Positions 29,080-38,292 of a stretch of DNA of 49,731 bases are shown here, piece by piece. The stretch's first letter is position 1, and each line of letters begins with the position of its first letter. The position numbers were made by a program, and so were the translations under genes. A model generated the notes under the pieces. The model had not been told where the DNA came from. It searched no databases and saw only the letters and a program-made list of their open reading frames with translations. The stretch lies in contig DUPH01000357.1 of assembly GCA_012838435.1 (NCBI GenBank), positions 1 to 49,731 of the forward strand, given 5' to 3'. Source of the stretch: Lentisphaerota bacterium (GTDB taxonomy: Bacteria > Verrucomicrobiota > Kiritimatiellia > RFP12 > UBA1067).

Positions 29080-30129
29080 ATGTTTGTCCAGATTACCGGG
29101 ACCGGTTCCTATCTGCCGGAGCGCGTGGTGACCAACGATGAGTTGGCTGCCACACTTGACACCTCCGACGAATGGATCTACTCACATACTGGTATCCGCA
29201 GCCGTCATATCGGTGCGGATGACGAAAGCACCTCTTCGATGGCAGTCAAGGCGGCGCGCGCCGCCTTGGCCTCGGCTGGTGTGGCACCGGAGGATTTGGG
29301 GTTGATCATCGTGGCCACATCGACCCCTGACTACCAACTGTTCCCGTCTACCGCCTGTCTGGTGCAGCATGCGCTGGGGGCGGTCAACGCGGCCTGTTTC
29401 GACATGCAGGCCGCCTGCACCGGTTTCATCTACGCGCTTGAAACGGCGCGTGGTTTTTTACACCACACGCCGCGGCCGACTCTGGTCGTCGGAGCGGAAA
29501 TGATGTCGCGCATCGTGGATTGGAGCGACCGCAACACCTGTATCCTTTTCGGCGACGCAGCGGGGGCGGCGGTTCTTGAGGTCAGTCAGGACGAGACGGG
29601 CGGTATCTGGCACTCGATCCTCAAGGCCGATGGCGCAGGCTCGCAACTGATCTTTCGTGAAGGTGGCGCACGCGGGTTGCCCGGGGGCATGCCCTTGATT
29701 CAGCACACGTTGCAGATGAAGGGGCGCGCGGTCTTCAATTTTGCGGTGAAGGTGTTTGATGACGTGCTGTGCAGGCTGCTGGAACGTTCCGGCTATACTT
29801 TCGACGACCTTGCCTGTGTCGTTCCCCATCAGGCTAACGCCCGCATTGTCGAAGCGGTGGCGCGCCGTATGGGGGTGCCGCTGGAAAAGTTTTACTTGAA
29901 CATGGAGACGACTGGCAACAGTTCCGCCGCCTCAATACCGGTGGCGCTGGACGCGGCGGTCGCCGCCAAGAAAATCAAAGAGGGCGACCTCATCGCCATG
30001 GTCGGGTTCGGCGCGGGACTGACCTACGGCGGCATCTTGATGAACTGGCATGGCCGAACGGAGAAATCGGCACCTGCAGTCCATCCATCCCGTGATCTTT
30101 CGGCGGAAACGAACGCGAACACTGAATAA
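29080..30129 (+). CDS. fabH: 3-oxoacyl-ACP synthase III
   Basis: Starts fatty-acid chains by condensing acetyl-CoA with malonyl-ACP. At 349 aa it is slightly longer than E. coli FabH (317 aa), mostly a C-terminal tail. The catalytic triad is visible: Cys113 in AACTGF, His250 in CVVPHQANARI and Asn280 in TTGNSSAASIPVAL. The opening (ITGTGSYLPERVVTNDELA) is typical. First gene of fabH-fabF-fabZ. GGAAGGA precedes the ATG. No ACP gene is adjacent. Confidence 0.97.
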   Translation: MFVQITGTGSYLPERVVTNDELAATLDTSDEWIYSHTGIRSRHIGADDESTSSMAVKAARAALASAGVAPEDLGLIIVATSTPDYQLFPSTACLVQHALGAVNAACFDMQAACTGFIYALETARGFLHHTPRPTLVVGAEMMSRIVDWSDRNTCILFGDAAGAAVLEVSQDETGGIWHSILKADGAGSQLIFREGGARGLPGGMPLIQHTLQMKGRAVFNFAVKVFDDVLCRLLERSGYTFDDLACVVPHQANARIVEAVARRMGVPLEKFYLNMETTGNSSAASIPVALDAAVAAKKIKEGDLIAMVGFGAGLTYGGILMNWHGRTEKSAPAVHPSRDLSAETNANTE

Positions 30130-30147
30130 GGAGTAACCAAAGAGCGT

Positions 30148-31395
30148 ATGAGTGGCAACACCAAGGTTTTGATCACCGGACTGGGCGTCATCTCGCCCGT
30201 CGGCAATACCGTTGACGAGATGTGGAGCAACATCCGTAACGGCGTCAGCGGCCTGTGCCGCACCACCAAGTTTGATCCCTCACGCGTCGACTCGAAAGTT
30301 TCCGGCGAGGTGAAGGATTTCGATGTGTCCCAGTATGTCGACCAGAAAGAGGCGCGCCGCATGGGGCTCTTCACCCAGTATGCCGTGGCTGCCGCCAAGC
30401 AGGCATGGCAGGATTCCGGCCTCGCCGACGGCGGCGCCGATCCCGAGCGCGTTGCGGTGATGGTCGGCAACGGCATCGGCGGCAAAGAGGTTGATGAGGA
30501 GGCCTACCGTATACTCTTCGACCGCGGTCCGGGGCGCCTCTCGCCCATGCTGATTCCTAAGCTGATCGCCAACGAGGCCGCCGGCAACATCTCGATCGCG
30601 CTCAAGGCCCAAGGCGCCGCGCACACCATCGTCACGGCGTGCGCTTCGAGTACCGACGCGCTGGGCGTGGCGCTGGACATGATTCGTGCGGGTCGCGCCG
30701 ACGTGGTCATCACGGGCGGCACCGAAGCCACCATCACCGAGTACTGCGTGGGCGGCTTCTGCTCCATGAAAGCGCTAAGCACCAAGTACAACGACACGCC
30801 CGAAAAGGCTTGCCGTCCGTTTGACGCCGGCCGTGACGGCTTTGTCATGGGCGAAGGCGCGGCGATGTTGATTCTCGAATCGGAGGCGCACGCCAAAGCG
30901 CGCAATGCCCGCGTCTATGCCGAACTCGCCGGTTACGGTGCATCTGGGGATGCCTATCATCTGACCGCGCCTGACCCCGAAGCCGCCGGTGCCATCCGCG
31001 CCATCAAGATCGCGCTCAAGGACGCGGGCCTAGGCATTGAGGATGTCGATTATGTCAACGCCCACGGCACCTCCACGCCGCTCAACGATCCGATGGAGAC
31101 CAAAGCGATCAAGGCGGTCTTCGGCGAGCAGGCGTACCGCCTCAAGGTCTCGTCCACCAAGAGCATGACCGGTCACCTGCTGGGCGCCGCAGGCGCGCTT
31201 GAGGCGGTGATCTGCACGCTCGCGATCCGTGATGGATTTTACCCGCCGACAATCAACAACGAAAACCCCGATCCCGAGTGCGATTTGGATGTCGTGCCCA
31301 ACAAGGGGGTGCAGGGGCCGATCCGCGCGGCGATTTCAACATCGCTCGGATTCGGCGGCCATAACGGCGTGATTGCCATCAAGGCGTACAACTGA
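30148..31395 (+). CDS. fabF: 3-oxoacyl-ACP synthase II
   Basis: Elongating ketosynthase of type II fatty-acid synthesis, cytoplasmic, 415 aa. The active-site residues are Cys165 (TACASSTDAL), His306 (NAHGTSTPLND) and His343 (SMTGHLLGAAGALEA), matching E. coli C163/H303/H340. A ribosome-binding site (AAGGAGTAA) overlaps the end of fabH. FabZ follows 36 bp later. Confidence 0.97.
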   Translation: MSGNTKVLITGLGVISPVGNTVDEMWSNIRNGVSGLCRTTKFDPSRVDSKVSGEVKDFDVSQYVDQKEARRMGLFTQYAVAAAKQAWQDSGLADGGADPERVAVMVGNGIGGKEVDEEAYRILFDRGPGRLSPMLIPKLIANEAAGNISIALKAQGAAHTIVTACASSTDALGVALDMIRAGRADVVITGGTEATITEYCVGGFCSMKALSTKYNDTPEKACRPFDAGRDGFVMGEGAAMLILESEAHAKARNARVYAELAGYGASGDAYHLTAPDPEAAGAIRAIKIALKDAGLGIEDVDYVNAHGTSTPLNDPMETKAIKAVFGEQAYRLKVSSTKSMTGHLLGAAGALEAVICTLAIRDGFYPPTINNENPDPECDLDVVPNKGVQGPIRAAISTSLGFGGHNGVIAIKAYN

Positions 31396-31431
31396 CGATA
31401 GGTGCGGACCCAGTAGGAGAGTGAACAAAAG

Positions 31432-31908
31432 ATGAGCCTAGAGAACGAAAAAACCAAGCCCGACGTTGCCGATTATCAGGCCTATGAAGGATCGGTGGAA
31501 GAACTGCTTCCGCACCGCGACCCCTTCCTGTTTGTCGATCGCGTGCTACATGTGGACAAGACCTTCACCATCGGCGAAAAGACCTTCGGCGAGGACATGT
31601 GGTTCTTCGAGGGGCACTTCCCTAACTATCCGGTCGTGCCCGGCGTGATCCTCACGGAAACCATGGCGCAGTGCGGTGGTGCTGGACTGGTGGCCTCTGG
31701 GCAGATTCCTGAAGGTGTGGTTTTTCTGCTCGTTGGCGTGAACAACGCCAAGTTCCGCAGGCAGGTTCGCCCGAACGACACCGTGCGTCTGGAGATCGAG
31801 AACATTCGCGTCAGCTCGCGCATGGCGATCCAACGCGGCATGGCCTTTGTCGGTGACGAGCTGGCAGCCGAAGCGGAGTTCCGCTGCGTCCTCGGCCCGT
31901 CGGCGTGA
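31432..31908 (+). CDS. fabZ: 3-hydroxyacyl-ACP dehydratase
   Basis: Hot-dog-fold enzyme of 158 aa that removes water from 3-hydroxyacyl-ACP. The catalytic pair is His62 in FEGHFPNYPVVPG and Glu76 in ILTETMAQ, spaced as in FabZ. The helix after Glu76 and LPHRDPFLFVDRV are typical. The N-terminal 18 residues are extra and charged. FabA is not excluded but the length and PVVPGV favour FabZ. The gene converges on the minus-strand glycan-active gene across a repeat island. Confidence 0.95.
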   Translation: MSLENEKTKPDVADYQAYEGSVEELLPHRDPFLFVDRVLHVDKTFTIGEKTFGEDMWFFEGHFPNYPVVPGVILTETMAQCGGAGLVASGQIPEGVVFLLVGVNNAKFRRQVRPNDTVRLEIENIRVSSRMAIQRGMAFVGDELAAEAEFRCVLGPSA

Positions 31909-31932
31909 TAAGCTCCGCGCTGTGCGCGGAGC

Positions 31933-32162
31933 TTGGTTTCAGGTTTGAGGGGTTTCAGGTTTTGTTGCGTGCGGAGCGCCGGGCGGGGCGAGCGTCGCTC
32001 GTCCGGGCGGCGTAAACGTCGCCATGTTGTGAACGTGTCCGATCCCGATCCCGATTTGGATGAAACCCTGAAACCCTGAAACCTTGAAACCCTGAAACCC
32101 TGAAACCCTGAAACCCTGAAACCTTGAAACCCTGAAACCTTGAAACCCTGAAACCCGAAACC
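31933..32162. repeat. Convergent-gene repeat island: inverted 8-bp tandem repeats around a palindrome
   Basis: Twelve copies of TGAAACC[CT] occupy 32061-32156. Inverted copies (GGTTTCAG-like) stand at 31934-31959. Between them are the palindromes GGGCGAGC/GCTCGTCC (31986-32004, one wobble pair) and GGCGGCG/CGTCGCC (32006-32023). The island fills the gap between the fabZ and glycan-active gene stop codons. Confidence 0.85.
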
Positions 32163-32178
32163 GGCGAACACTCAACGC

Positions 32179-35100
32179 TTAACGTTCAATTTGTGTCAGC
32201 TCCATTTCCGCCCAGGCGCCCCAGTCGCCGCTGCTGTTGTTCTTGTCGCCGACGTCCGTGATCAGCAGCAGGCTCACCGTCTGACCGGCCCACGGAGCGA
32301 GGCTGCCTTCCAGCGTGTGCCAAGCATGGGTGGCGACGTGGCATTGTGCGATTTCGTGGCGGCGTCCTTCGGTATCTTCCACCGCGATCTTGAACAGCAG
32401 GCCGTCGCCGAGGTCGCTGCCGTCTTGCTTGCCGACTGCGCACCGGATCTGCATCGGTGCGGTCGGTAGCGTCAGGGTGTAGCGCGCGAATGCGTAGCCG
32501 GTGCCGCCTTTGTAGGGCGGGTGCATGAAGAGCCCGCGCGGCTTGGTCACGCCGCCGCAGGTCGATGACGTTGCATAAATCTCCGCCCCAGTTGTCGAGT
32601 CCAGCTCACGTTCGGCCTGGCCGCGCAGCGCCATGCCGCGCGCGTATAGCGACGGCAGGGGACGTCCTTTTTTCACTGCCGGGGCAGGGGGCGGCGGCGG
32701 ATTTTCGACCGTGAAGTCGATCCACGCGCCTTCGCGTTCGAACCAGAGCCGCGCTCCGGGACGTGCGTCAGCCGGGATCGTCACCGCATGTTCTGCGGTG
32801 CCTTTGATCACCACGCGTTCACCCGGCTTGACGCATGCGCGTGCGCAGGTCAGCGCGGCTGTCGGCGCGGACGCACCGCGCCGCGCGCGGTAACTGAACG
32901 CGCCCTTGACCGGCTGCACAAAGCTGAGGCCGCGCGCTGTGCGTACGTCTGCGGTGCCGAGCACGCCGTTGGTGGCATCCAGAGCGACCACGTCGCTGAA
33001 TGCGTAGGGGAATCCAACTTCCGTGCATTTGTGCATGAGGATTTCCGCCATGCCGTTGGTCAGCGCGCGGCAGATCGCGACGCCTGCGGCCGCGCCTTCG
33101 TCAAACCGCGTGAAGTGACCGCGCCCGTCGATGTAGGTGTAGGCCGGTGCAACGGCGAGGTCGGCGCGGCGGCCGTTGACTTCGCCGCTGAAAACGCGCA
33201 CGGTGCCGTCGCCGCTGCGTCCCCAGTAGCCGTTGGGCGGCAGATCCAGCGACTGGTCGGCCACGGTCACCTTCATGCGTGCTTCCGGATGGCCGTTGGC
33301 CACCGTGACTGTGCCGTCGGCATAGCGCGTCGTCACCTGCGAACGCATATAGGCGCCGTTGGCCAGCGCGGCTGTGGTTTCGTGCAGCGCGCCGTCCGCG
33401 TCGGCGTAGCGGATCGTATCGGCGGCGACCTGCGTGTAGCGGCTGGCCAACGCCTGCACCATGTAGTAACTGCGCAGTTCGCCCTCGCGTCCGTGCAGCA
33501 GGAAACCGGGATGGCCGAAGGCCACCGTGGCGGCCAGGAAGCGGTCTCTTGCGACCTCGGGATCGGATGGTGCGCTCTTTCTGGGGTAGAACATGTCGAG
33601 ATTGCCCATGCCGAAGTTGCAGCAGAGCGGATGCAGGCAGCGCAGGTCAAAATCAACTAGCCAAGGGTTTTCGTGAATGTTGTATCTCTGGTCCTGCGCA
33701 TAGTTGCCGTCGGTCAGGCCGCAGTAAAGGAAGTGGTTGTCGCCCTCCGAGTAGACCGGCCCCTTCCATGCGGCTTTCTGCAACAGCATGATCTCGCCGT
33801 ACGCGTAGAAGACGGCGGCAAAGGTGCCGGCACCGGGAACACGCGGGTCGTAGTCCACGCGGCTCCAAGGGGTGACTGCGGTGTGGACGTCGCAGTATGC
33901 GGTGCTGAAGCCGAATTTTTTCTGAATGATCGGCGCGAGGCGCTCGCAGAACTCGACCGCGCGCGCGGGTTTGGGCGCGTAGCAACGTTCCCACGCATGC
34001 TGCAACTGGTTGTCGGGCGTGCGCGAGATCAGATCAATGTGCCAGAATCCGTTGACCGGCGCAAAGTCGGTGAAGTTGTTGTAGGGACCGTAAACAAAGC
34101 CCAGCTCGTCCTGCATGATACGGGCATAGTCATATTGTCCTTTGTCGCCGCCCTTTTTGGGTGCGGGATCGGTGCGGAAGGTGAAGCTCTCGTTGCCATC
34201 GCGCCAGCCGGTCTCGTGGTCGGTGACGACGATTTCCGTCATGCCCCAGCGATGCACGTTCCGCCAATAGGTCGCGTCGTTTGCCCGGTTGCCTGCGCCG
34301 TGCGCGCGCCAGACGCGCGTGCCGGTGACAGACTTCCAGGGGGAGGGTGGATTCGGGATGTTGGGCAGTACATCTTCAAAACGCGGAGAGAGTGTCATCA
34401 CAAAACGCTCGAAACAAGGGTTGCGCTGACCGTCGGTCTTCGGCGTATAGCGCGTGCCACCGTTGCTGGATAACGCACCGTCGAAGCGCATGTTTTTCGC
34501 GAACGGAAAGGAGGCGTTGGATTGTGTCCAGTCGATATGCGCCATAAAAAAGAGCGGTGCGTCGAGTTCACCCGAGATAACCACAGCCGGCCGCACCATG
34601 CCACCATCCGTAAAGCCGTACGTGTAATAGGGCAGCGTGGCCAGACGCGGATTAACAAAGCCGCGTGTGGCACCGAAACGCACCTCGCCGATCTCGCCTT
34701 GGCCGGCTTGGATATCCATGACCAGCGACTTGCCGAAGAGTTGGAAGCGGATTTCCGCTTCAATACTGCGTCCGCCCTGTGTCAAACGTCCCGCGTAGGT
34801 GACACTCTTGCCGTCGGTTGTGACCGTCATGGTCTCGCTTTCGGCGCGCGCCAGCGTTCCGGTCGGCACGGTTGGCGCAAAGTACAAGCCGCCTTCCAAT
34901 CCAATGTTGGCCCACGCCCCATCTCCCCAGCGCACGGCCATATCGTCCCACGCGCCGAGTTGTGCGGGCAAACGAAATTCGAGGCGTCCGTCCTTGCCCT
35001 CGCGCACCAGATGATAACGGCCCGACTCGTTGCGGCCTACGCGTGCGACGGACGGCACGGGGTCGCGCGGCACGACGGTCAGCGGCGTGTTGGGAAAGGG

Positions 35101-35784
35101 GAGGGTCGTGGAGCCAATATTTGCGCCCGGATCGCACGCCGGGAAGACTTGCACACCGCGCCGCGGACGCGGGGCGAAAGTGAGCGGTTCGAAGCGTTCG
35201 GTGAAGACCGCCAGACTGTTGAAGTAGATCACCCGATCCTCGGTGTTGTGTCCATTGGTGATGTCGATCGCCACGAGCGTGGCGCCGTTTGCGGCACGTG
35301 CGATTTGCTCTGGGACCAGTCGCCGGTGACAGAGGAACCACTCCTTGAAGTGTACGCGGGCCAACGGTACCGAAAGGCGCGCTCCGGCGCTGTCAGTGAA
35401 GCGTAGCGTGACCGATACCGGCGGCGTATCGGATCTAGGCGCATAGTTGTGATTGTTGCCGTAGATCCAACAGGTCACAGCATCAAACGCACTGGTTATC
35501 GCCACCGGCGCGGGCGGTAACAGAGTGACGCGCGGATGGGGACCGGTCGCGCGGTAGGTGAGTTTGGCGACACCGTCTCCAAAGAGCAGAACTTCGTCCG
35601 AACGTTCGAAACGCGCGGCGGCATCCTGAGTCTCGACGCGCCAACCGTCGGCTCCAGTGAACGGGATCAGCGCCGGATGGTCATCCTGCAGACGTCCGGC
35701 CCGCACGCGTTCATATGGCGGCTCTCCGGCACCCTGCACACTCAACGCCACCGCACAACATACAATTCCGAACCACTTTTTCAT
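32179..35784 (-). CDS. Large secreted protein, putative glycoside hydrolase
   Basis: Protein of 1201 aa with a signal peptide (MKKWFGIVCCAVALSVQGAG). The N-terminal third is beta-rich. A central region of about 400-800 has TIM-barrel-like segments (TEIVVTDHETG, AYCDVHTAV, GPVYSEGDNHFLYC), and the C-terminal 120 residues look like a carbohydrate-binding beta-sandwich of the NPCBM kind. I suspect a glycoside hydrolase or lyase but cannot assign a family; the acid/base residues are not identified. The promoter at 35829-35858 and an inverted repeat precede it. The only neighbour in the same direction is the amidohydrolase 90 bp upstream, so it may be a separate transcript. Confidence 0.8.
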   Translation of the reverse strand: MKKWFGIVCCAVALSVQGAGEPPYERVRAGRLQDDHPALIPFTGADGWRVETQDAAARFERSDEVLLFGDGVAKLTYRATGPHPRVTLLPPAPVAITSAFDAVTCWIYGNNHNYAPRSDTPPVSVTLRFTDSAGARLSVPLARVHFKEWFLCHRRLVPEQIARAANGATLVAIDITNGHNTEDRVIYFNSLAVFTERFEPLTFAPRPRRGVQVFPACDPGANIGSTTLPFPNTPLTVVPRDPVPSVARVGRNESGRYHLVREGKDGRLEFRLPAQLGAWDDMAVRWGDGAWANIGLEGGLYFAPTVPTGTLARAESETMTVTTDGKSVTYAGRLTQGGRSIEAEIRFQLFGKSLVMDIQAGQGEIGEVRFGATRGFVNPRLATLPYYTYGFTDGGMVRPAVVISGELDAPLFFMAHIDWTQSNASFPFAKNMRFDGALSSNGGTRYTPKTDGQRNPCFERFVMTLSPRFEDVLPNIPNPPSPWKSVTGTRVWRAHGAGNRANDATYWRNVHRWGMTEIVVTDHETGWRDGNESFTFRTDPAPKKGGDKGQYDYARIMQDELGFVYGPYNNFTDFAPVNGFWHIDLISRTPDNQLQHAWERCYAPKPARAVEFCERLAPIIQKKFGFSTAYCDVHTAVTPWSRVDYDPRVPGAGTFAAVFYAYGEIMLLQKAAWKGPVYSEGDNHFLYCGLTDGNYAQDQRYNIHENPWLVDFDLRCLHPLCCNFGMGNLDMFYPRKSAPSDPEVARDRFLAATVAFGHPGFLLHGREGELRSYYMVQALASRYTQVAADTIRYADADGALHETTAALANGAYMRSQVTTRYADGTVTVANGHPEARMKVTVADQSLDLPPNGYWGRSGDGTVRVFSGEVNGRRADLAVAPAYTYIDGRGHFTRFDEGAAAGVAICRALTNGMAEILMHKCTEVGFPYAFSDVVALDATNGVLGTADVRTARGLSFVQPVKGAFSYRARRGASAPTAALTCARACVKPGERVVIKGTAEHAVTIPADARPGARLWFEREGAWIDFTVENPPPPPAPAVKKGRPLPSLYARGMALRGQAERELDSTTGAEIYATSSTCGGVTKPRGLFMHPPYKGGTGYAFARYTLTLPTAPMQIRCAVGKQDGSDLGDGLLFKIAVEDTEGRRHEIAQCHVATHAWHTLEGSLAPWAGQTVSLLLITDVGDKNNSSGDWGAWAEMELTQIER

Positions 35785-35803
35785 CTCATTCCCCCATGTT
35801 TCG

Positions 35804-35867
35804 AAAACACTACTTAATCATGCGGAACAGTCTATGCGTTTCGGCATGCGCTTGGCAATAGTGTTTT
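35804..35867 (-). promoter_or_regulatory. Promoter bracketed by a 9-bp inverted repeat
   Basis: On the minus strand TTGCCA (35858-35853), an 18-bp spacer and TAGACT (35834-35829) form a plausible promoter. AAAACACTA (35804-35812) and TAGTGTTTT (35859-35867) are perfect inverted repeats on either side: one touches the -35, the other falls in the early transcript. Centres are 55 bp apart, about five helical turns. Confidence 0.45.
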
Positions 35868-35874
35868 GGTGTCT

Positions 35875-37590
35875 TTATACGCCGCAGGCGCTATCCCAGA
35901 CCATACGTCCGCAAAAGTAGGTGCGCAGGACTGAGCATGACTCGATCTCGATCGGCGGCACGCTGCGCGGATCACGGTCGAGCACGATGAAGTCGGCCGA
36001 AAGCCCCGGCAGCAAGGCACCGCATTCGTTTTCGCAGCGCATCAGAAAAGCACCGTGCCGCGTATAACTGGCCAGCATGCGCTCGACGCTGACGCGCTGT
36101 CCTTTGCCGAGCAGATAACGTTTACTATCGGCGCGGGTGATGTCGGCTACGCCGTACCATGCGGCAGCCGCCAGATTGCGCGTCACGCCGATTTCAATCG
36201 CGACCAGCGGATTCGGATGCACGGTGATCGGATGGTCCGAAGAGGAGGCGACAACCAAGCCTTCATCGAACAGCCGCCGCAGCGGGTATTCACGTGTCGC
36301 CCGGCGCATACCCAGCATCGTGGCATCGACGCGGCTCCACCACTGCGGTTCTTTCATGTGCCAGAAGGGCTGGACAGAAGCCACCACGCCGAGATGACGC
36401 ATGCGGCGGATGTCCTGCGTCCGTACTATCTGGAGGTGGGTGATGACCGGTCGCGCGTCACGCCAGCGCGCGGCCCCAGCCTGTCGCAGCGCATTGAGGA
36501 CGCGTCGCGTGGCGGCATCGCCAATCGCGTGTGTGAACGTCTGGAATCCGGCACGATGCGTCACGCGAAACGCCGTCGCCAAATCACTCAGCCCCCACAC
36601 CGCCGCATTGTTCGCGTCGCTTTCGCGGCCCGCCTTGGCGGCGTAAGGCGCACACAGAAAGGCGGTGCCCCCTTCAATCACGCCGTCGGCAAAAAACTTC
36701 GCGCTCGTGACTTTGAAAAGCGTGCCGTCACAGCGAGCCTTGGTTTCGCGTAGCGCGGCGATCTGCTCATCAATACTGTCTTCAGGGCCGATCTCCTGAG
36801 CGAAGCGGACCCGCATCAACAGATCGCCCTCACGTTCCATGCGATGAAAGGCTTCGGCGGATGCGCCCAGTCCCGCACCTTGGATGCTGACAATGCCGGT
36901 GATGCCGTAGCGGTGCATGCGGGTCTGATAGAGTTTCAAGGCGCGTATCGTCTGTTGCTCCGAATAGGTTTTGGGCGGTATCAGTTTGGTGGCCTCTTCC
37001 TTGAGCGTACCCCACAACGCGCCGGTGTGCGGGTCGCGCTCGATCACGCCGCCGGCGGGGTCAGGCGTGCGCGGCGTGATGCCGTAACGGGCGAACGCCG
37101 CGCTGTTGAGCCAGAGCGCGTGGCCGTCATACGAGCGCAGGATGATCGCCCGATCCTCCGACAACGCATCAAGACGCGCCTTGCGTGGACCGTGGATCAG
37201 TTCTTTGTCGGTAAAGCCCGCGATGTCCCAGCCTGCACCGCGCACCTCATCGGCGTCGGGTTGTTCACGCATAAAACGGCGCACGGCTTGCAGGCAGTCG
37301 TCCGGCGATTTGCAGGTGTAAAGCGAAACCTCGTACAGGTCCGCCAACGCCGTGCCGGGCGCGTGCGTGTGTGAGTCCAAGAATCCCGGCATTACAAATG
37401 CGCCGCGCAAATCCTCAATCTCGGTGTTCGGTCCAGCAAAACGCAACACCGCTTCTTTACTACCTGTCGCGAGTACGCGGCCATCCTTGACCGCCAATGC
37501 GGCAGCGGTTCGATTCTCCGCGTCACCGATCCACACGGTCGCACCGGTATAGATCCAGTCGGCGGTAACGGCTTGTTTGGCGGAACCCAC
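35875..37590 (-). CDS. Amidohydrolase (metal-dependent, family 3)
   Basis: Cytoplasmic hydrolase of 571 aa like the YtcJ group. The N-terminal beta-sandwich gives way to the metal-binding DSHTH motif (residues near 73-77), and a second site HAIGDAATRR near 350 and SSDHPITVHPN near 450 fit the family. Substrate is not predictable: the group hydrolyses formamides and cyclic amides. It starts with GTG at 37590, 8 nt after AAAGGAG. The N-terminal 15 residues are unremarkable and no signal peptide is seen. Confidence 0.92.
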   Translation of the reverse strand: MGSAKQAVTADWIYTGATVWIGDAENRTAAALAVKDGRVLATGSKEAVLRFAGPNTEIEDLRGAFVMPGFLDSHTHAPGTALADLYEVSLYTCKSPDDCLQAVRRFMREQPDADEVRGAGWDIAGFTDKELIHGPRKARLDALSEDRAIILRSYDGHALWLNSAAFARYGITPRTPDPAGGVIERDPHTGALWGTLKEEATKLIPPKTYSEQQTIRALKLYQTRMHRYGITGIVSIQGAGLGASAEAFHRMEREGDLLMRVRFAQEIGPEDSIDEQIAALRETKARCDGTLFKVTSAKFFADGVIEGGTAFLCAPYAAKAGRESDANNAAVWGLSDLATAFRVTHRAGFQTFTHAIGDAATRRVLNALRQAGAARWRDARPVITHLQIVRTQDIRRMRHLGVVASVQPFWHMKEPQWWSRVDATMLGMRRATREYPLRRLFDEGLVVASSSDHPITVHPNPLVAIEIGVTRNLAAAAWYGVADITRADSKRYLLGKGQRVSVERMLASYTRHGAFLMRCENECGALLPGLSADFIVLDRDPRSVPPIEIESCSVLRTYFCGRMVWDSACGV

Positions 37591-37739
37591 GGTGCAACTC
37601 CTTTTTTCTCCTGCCCGGCAGACCAGAGCATGTTTGCAAATTACGAAGCGGACACATTAGCAAATCTGCGGAAACGAGGCTATTTCGATAAATTAATTTG
37701 ATGATGATTAGCGGGGCGGTGTTGTATCATGTGCCGCTA

Positions 37740-37844
37740 ATGGATACGACAGAAAAGCGGATCGCGTTATGTTTGTACGTGTTGGTTTGTGCCTGTCAGG
37801 CGCAGGCGTTCAAGGTGTATGTGTCCGTCGATATGGAGGGGATC
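37740..37844 (+). pseudogene. Truncated M55 D-aminopeptidase (dppA-like) relic
   Basis: 35 codons: a signal-peptide-like opening (IALCLYVLVCACQAQAF) then KVYVSVDMEGI. That is the N-terminus of DppA-type D-aminopeptidases, whose first two zinc ligands are the Asp and Glu of SVDMEG. The frame breaks off at 37845 into a 24-bp tandem repeat. No other part of the gene is found. Confidence 0.7.
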
Positions 37845-37892
37845 AGGGGAAAAGGGGGTCGTAGTTTGAGGGGAAAAGGGGGTCGTAGTTTG
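37845..37892. repeat. Two perfect 24-bp tandem repeats at the dppA break
   Basis: Units 37845-37868 and 37869-37892 are identical: they start AGGGGAAAAGGGGG and end TCGTAGTTTG. The first begins exactly where dppA likeness ends. The second is followed by a TTAGACATTCGAAAG stretch of unknown origin. Confidence 0.85.
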
Positions 37893-38025
37893 ACATTAGA
37901 CATTCGAAAGTTGCGGAGCGTTTTCGCAGTGTGGTAATGTTGTGTTGCCATGACAAGGCGACCGAGGCACCACCGGAAGGATGGCGGTTCGGCTGAAAAC
38001 CAACGAGCCTTGCGTCCGGTATCCG

Positions 38026-38292
38026 GCTCGCTTTCGGCGGTTCGGGACGCCCCGCCGTACTGTGCTGCGCGCCGGTCATTCACCCGTCTCGCGGAGCGTC
38101 GGGAGGGACGAGCGTTGCTCGTCCGGGCGGCGTTTTCACGCCGCCACACGGGCAAGATGCCCGTGCCACACATGGTCGCTGCGACTTGCGGCCAGCCCTG
38201 CCCCCAAAAATCTGTGTCCATCTGTGGATAAAAAACCCGAGCACTGCCAAACAAACTAATGCACTAATGCACTAATTAACTCATGCACTAAT
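38026..38292. repeat. Intergenic repeat island with mixed palindromes and ACTAATGC tandem
   Basis: The 37893-38287 gap has no credible gene; a 93-codon frame from 37950 is a patchwork of repeat translations. It holds GGACGAGC-GTT-GCTCGTCC (38106-38124), GGCGGCG/CGCCGCC (38126-38145) and CACGGGCA-AGA-TGCCCGTG (38147-38165); the last is the hairpin of the element at 6328-6429. A short tandem of (ACTAATGC-like) units lies at 38254-38292, and the apbE stop codon is in it. The tandem recurs at 49091-49130. Confidence 0.8.

Noticed and set aside
32061-32156. CRISPR-like array
   Set aside because: The unit is only 8 bp and there are no spacers or cas genes; it is a plain tandem repeat.
37950-38231. 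93-codon frame that begins soon after the 24-bp repeats, considered as a REP-type transposase start
   Set aside because: No HUH motif or catalytic Tyr region is visible, and most of it is repeat translation.
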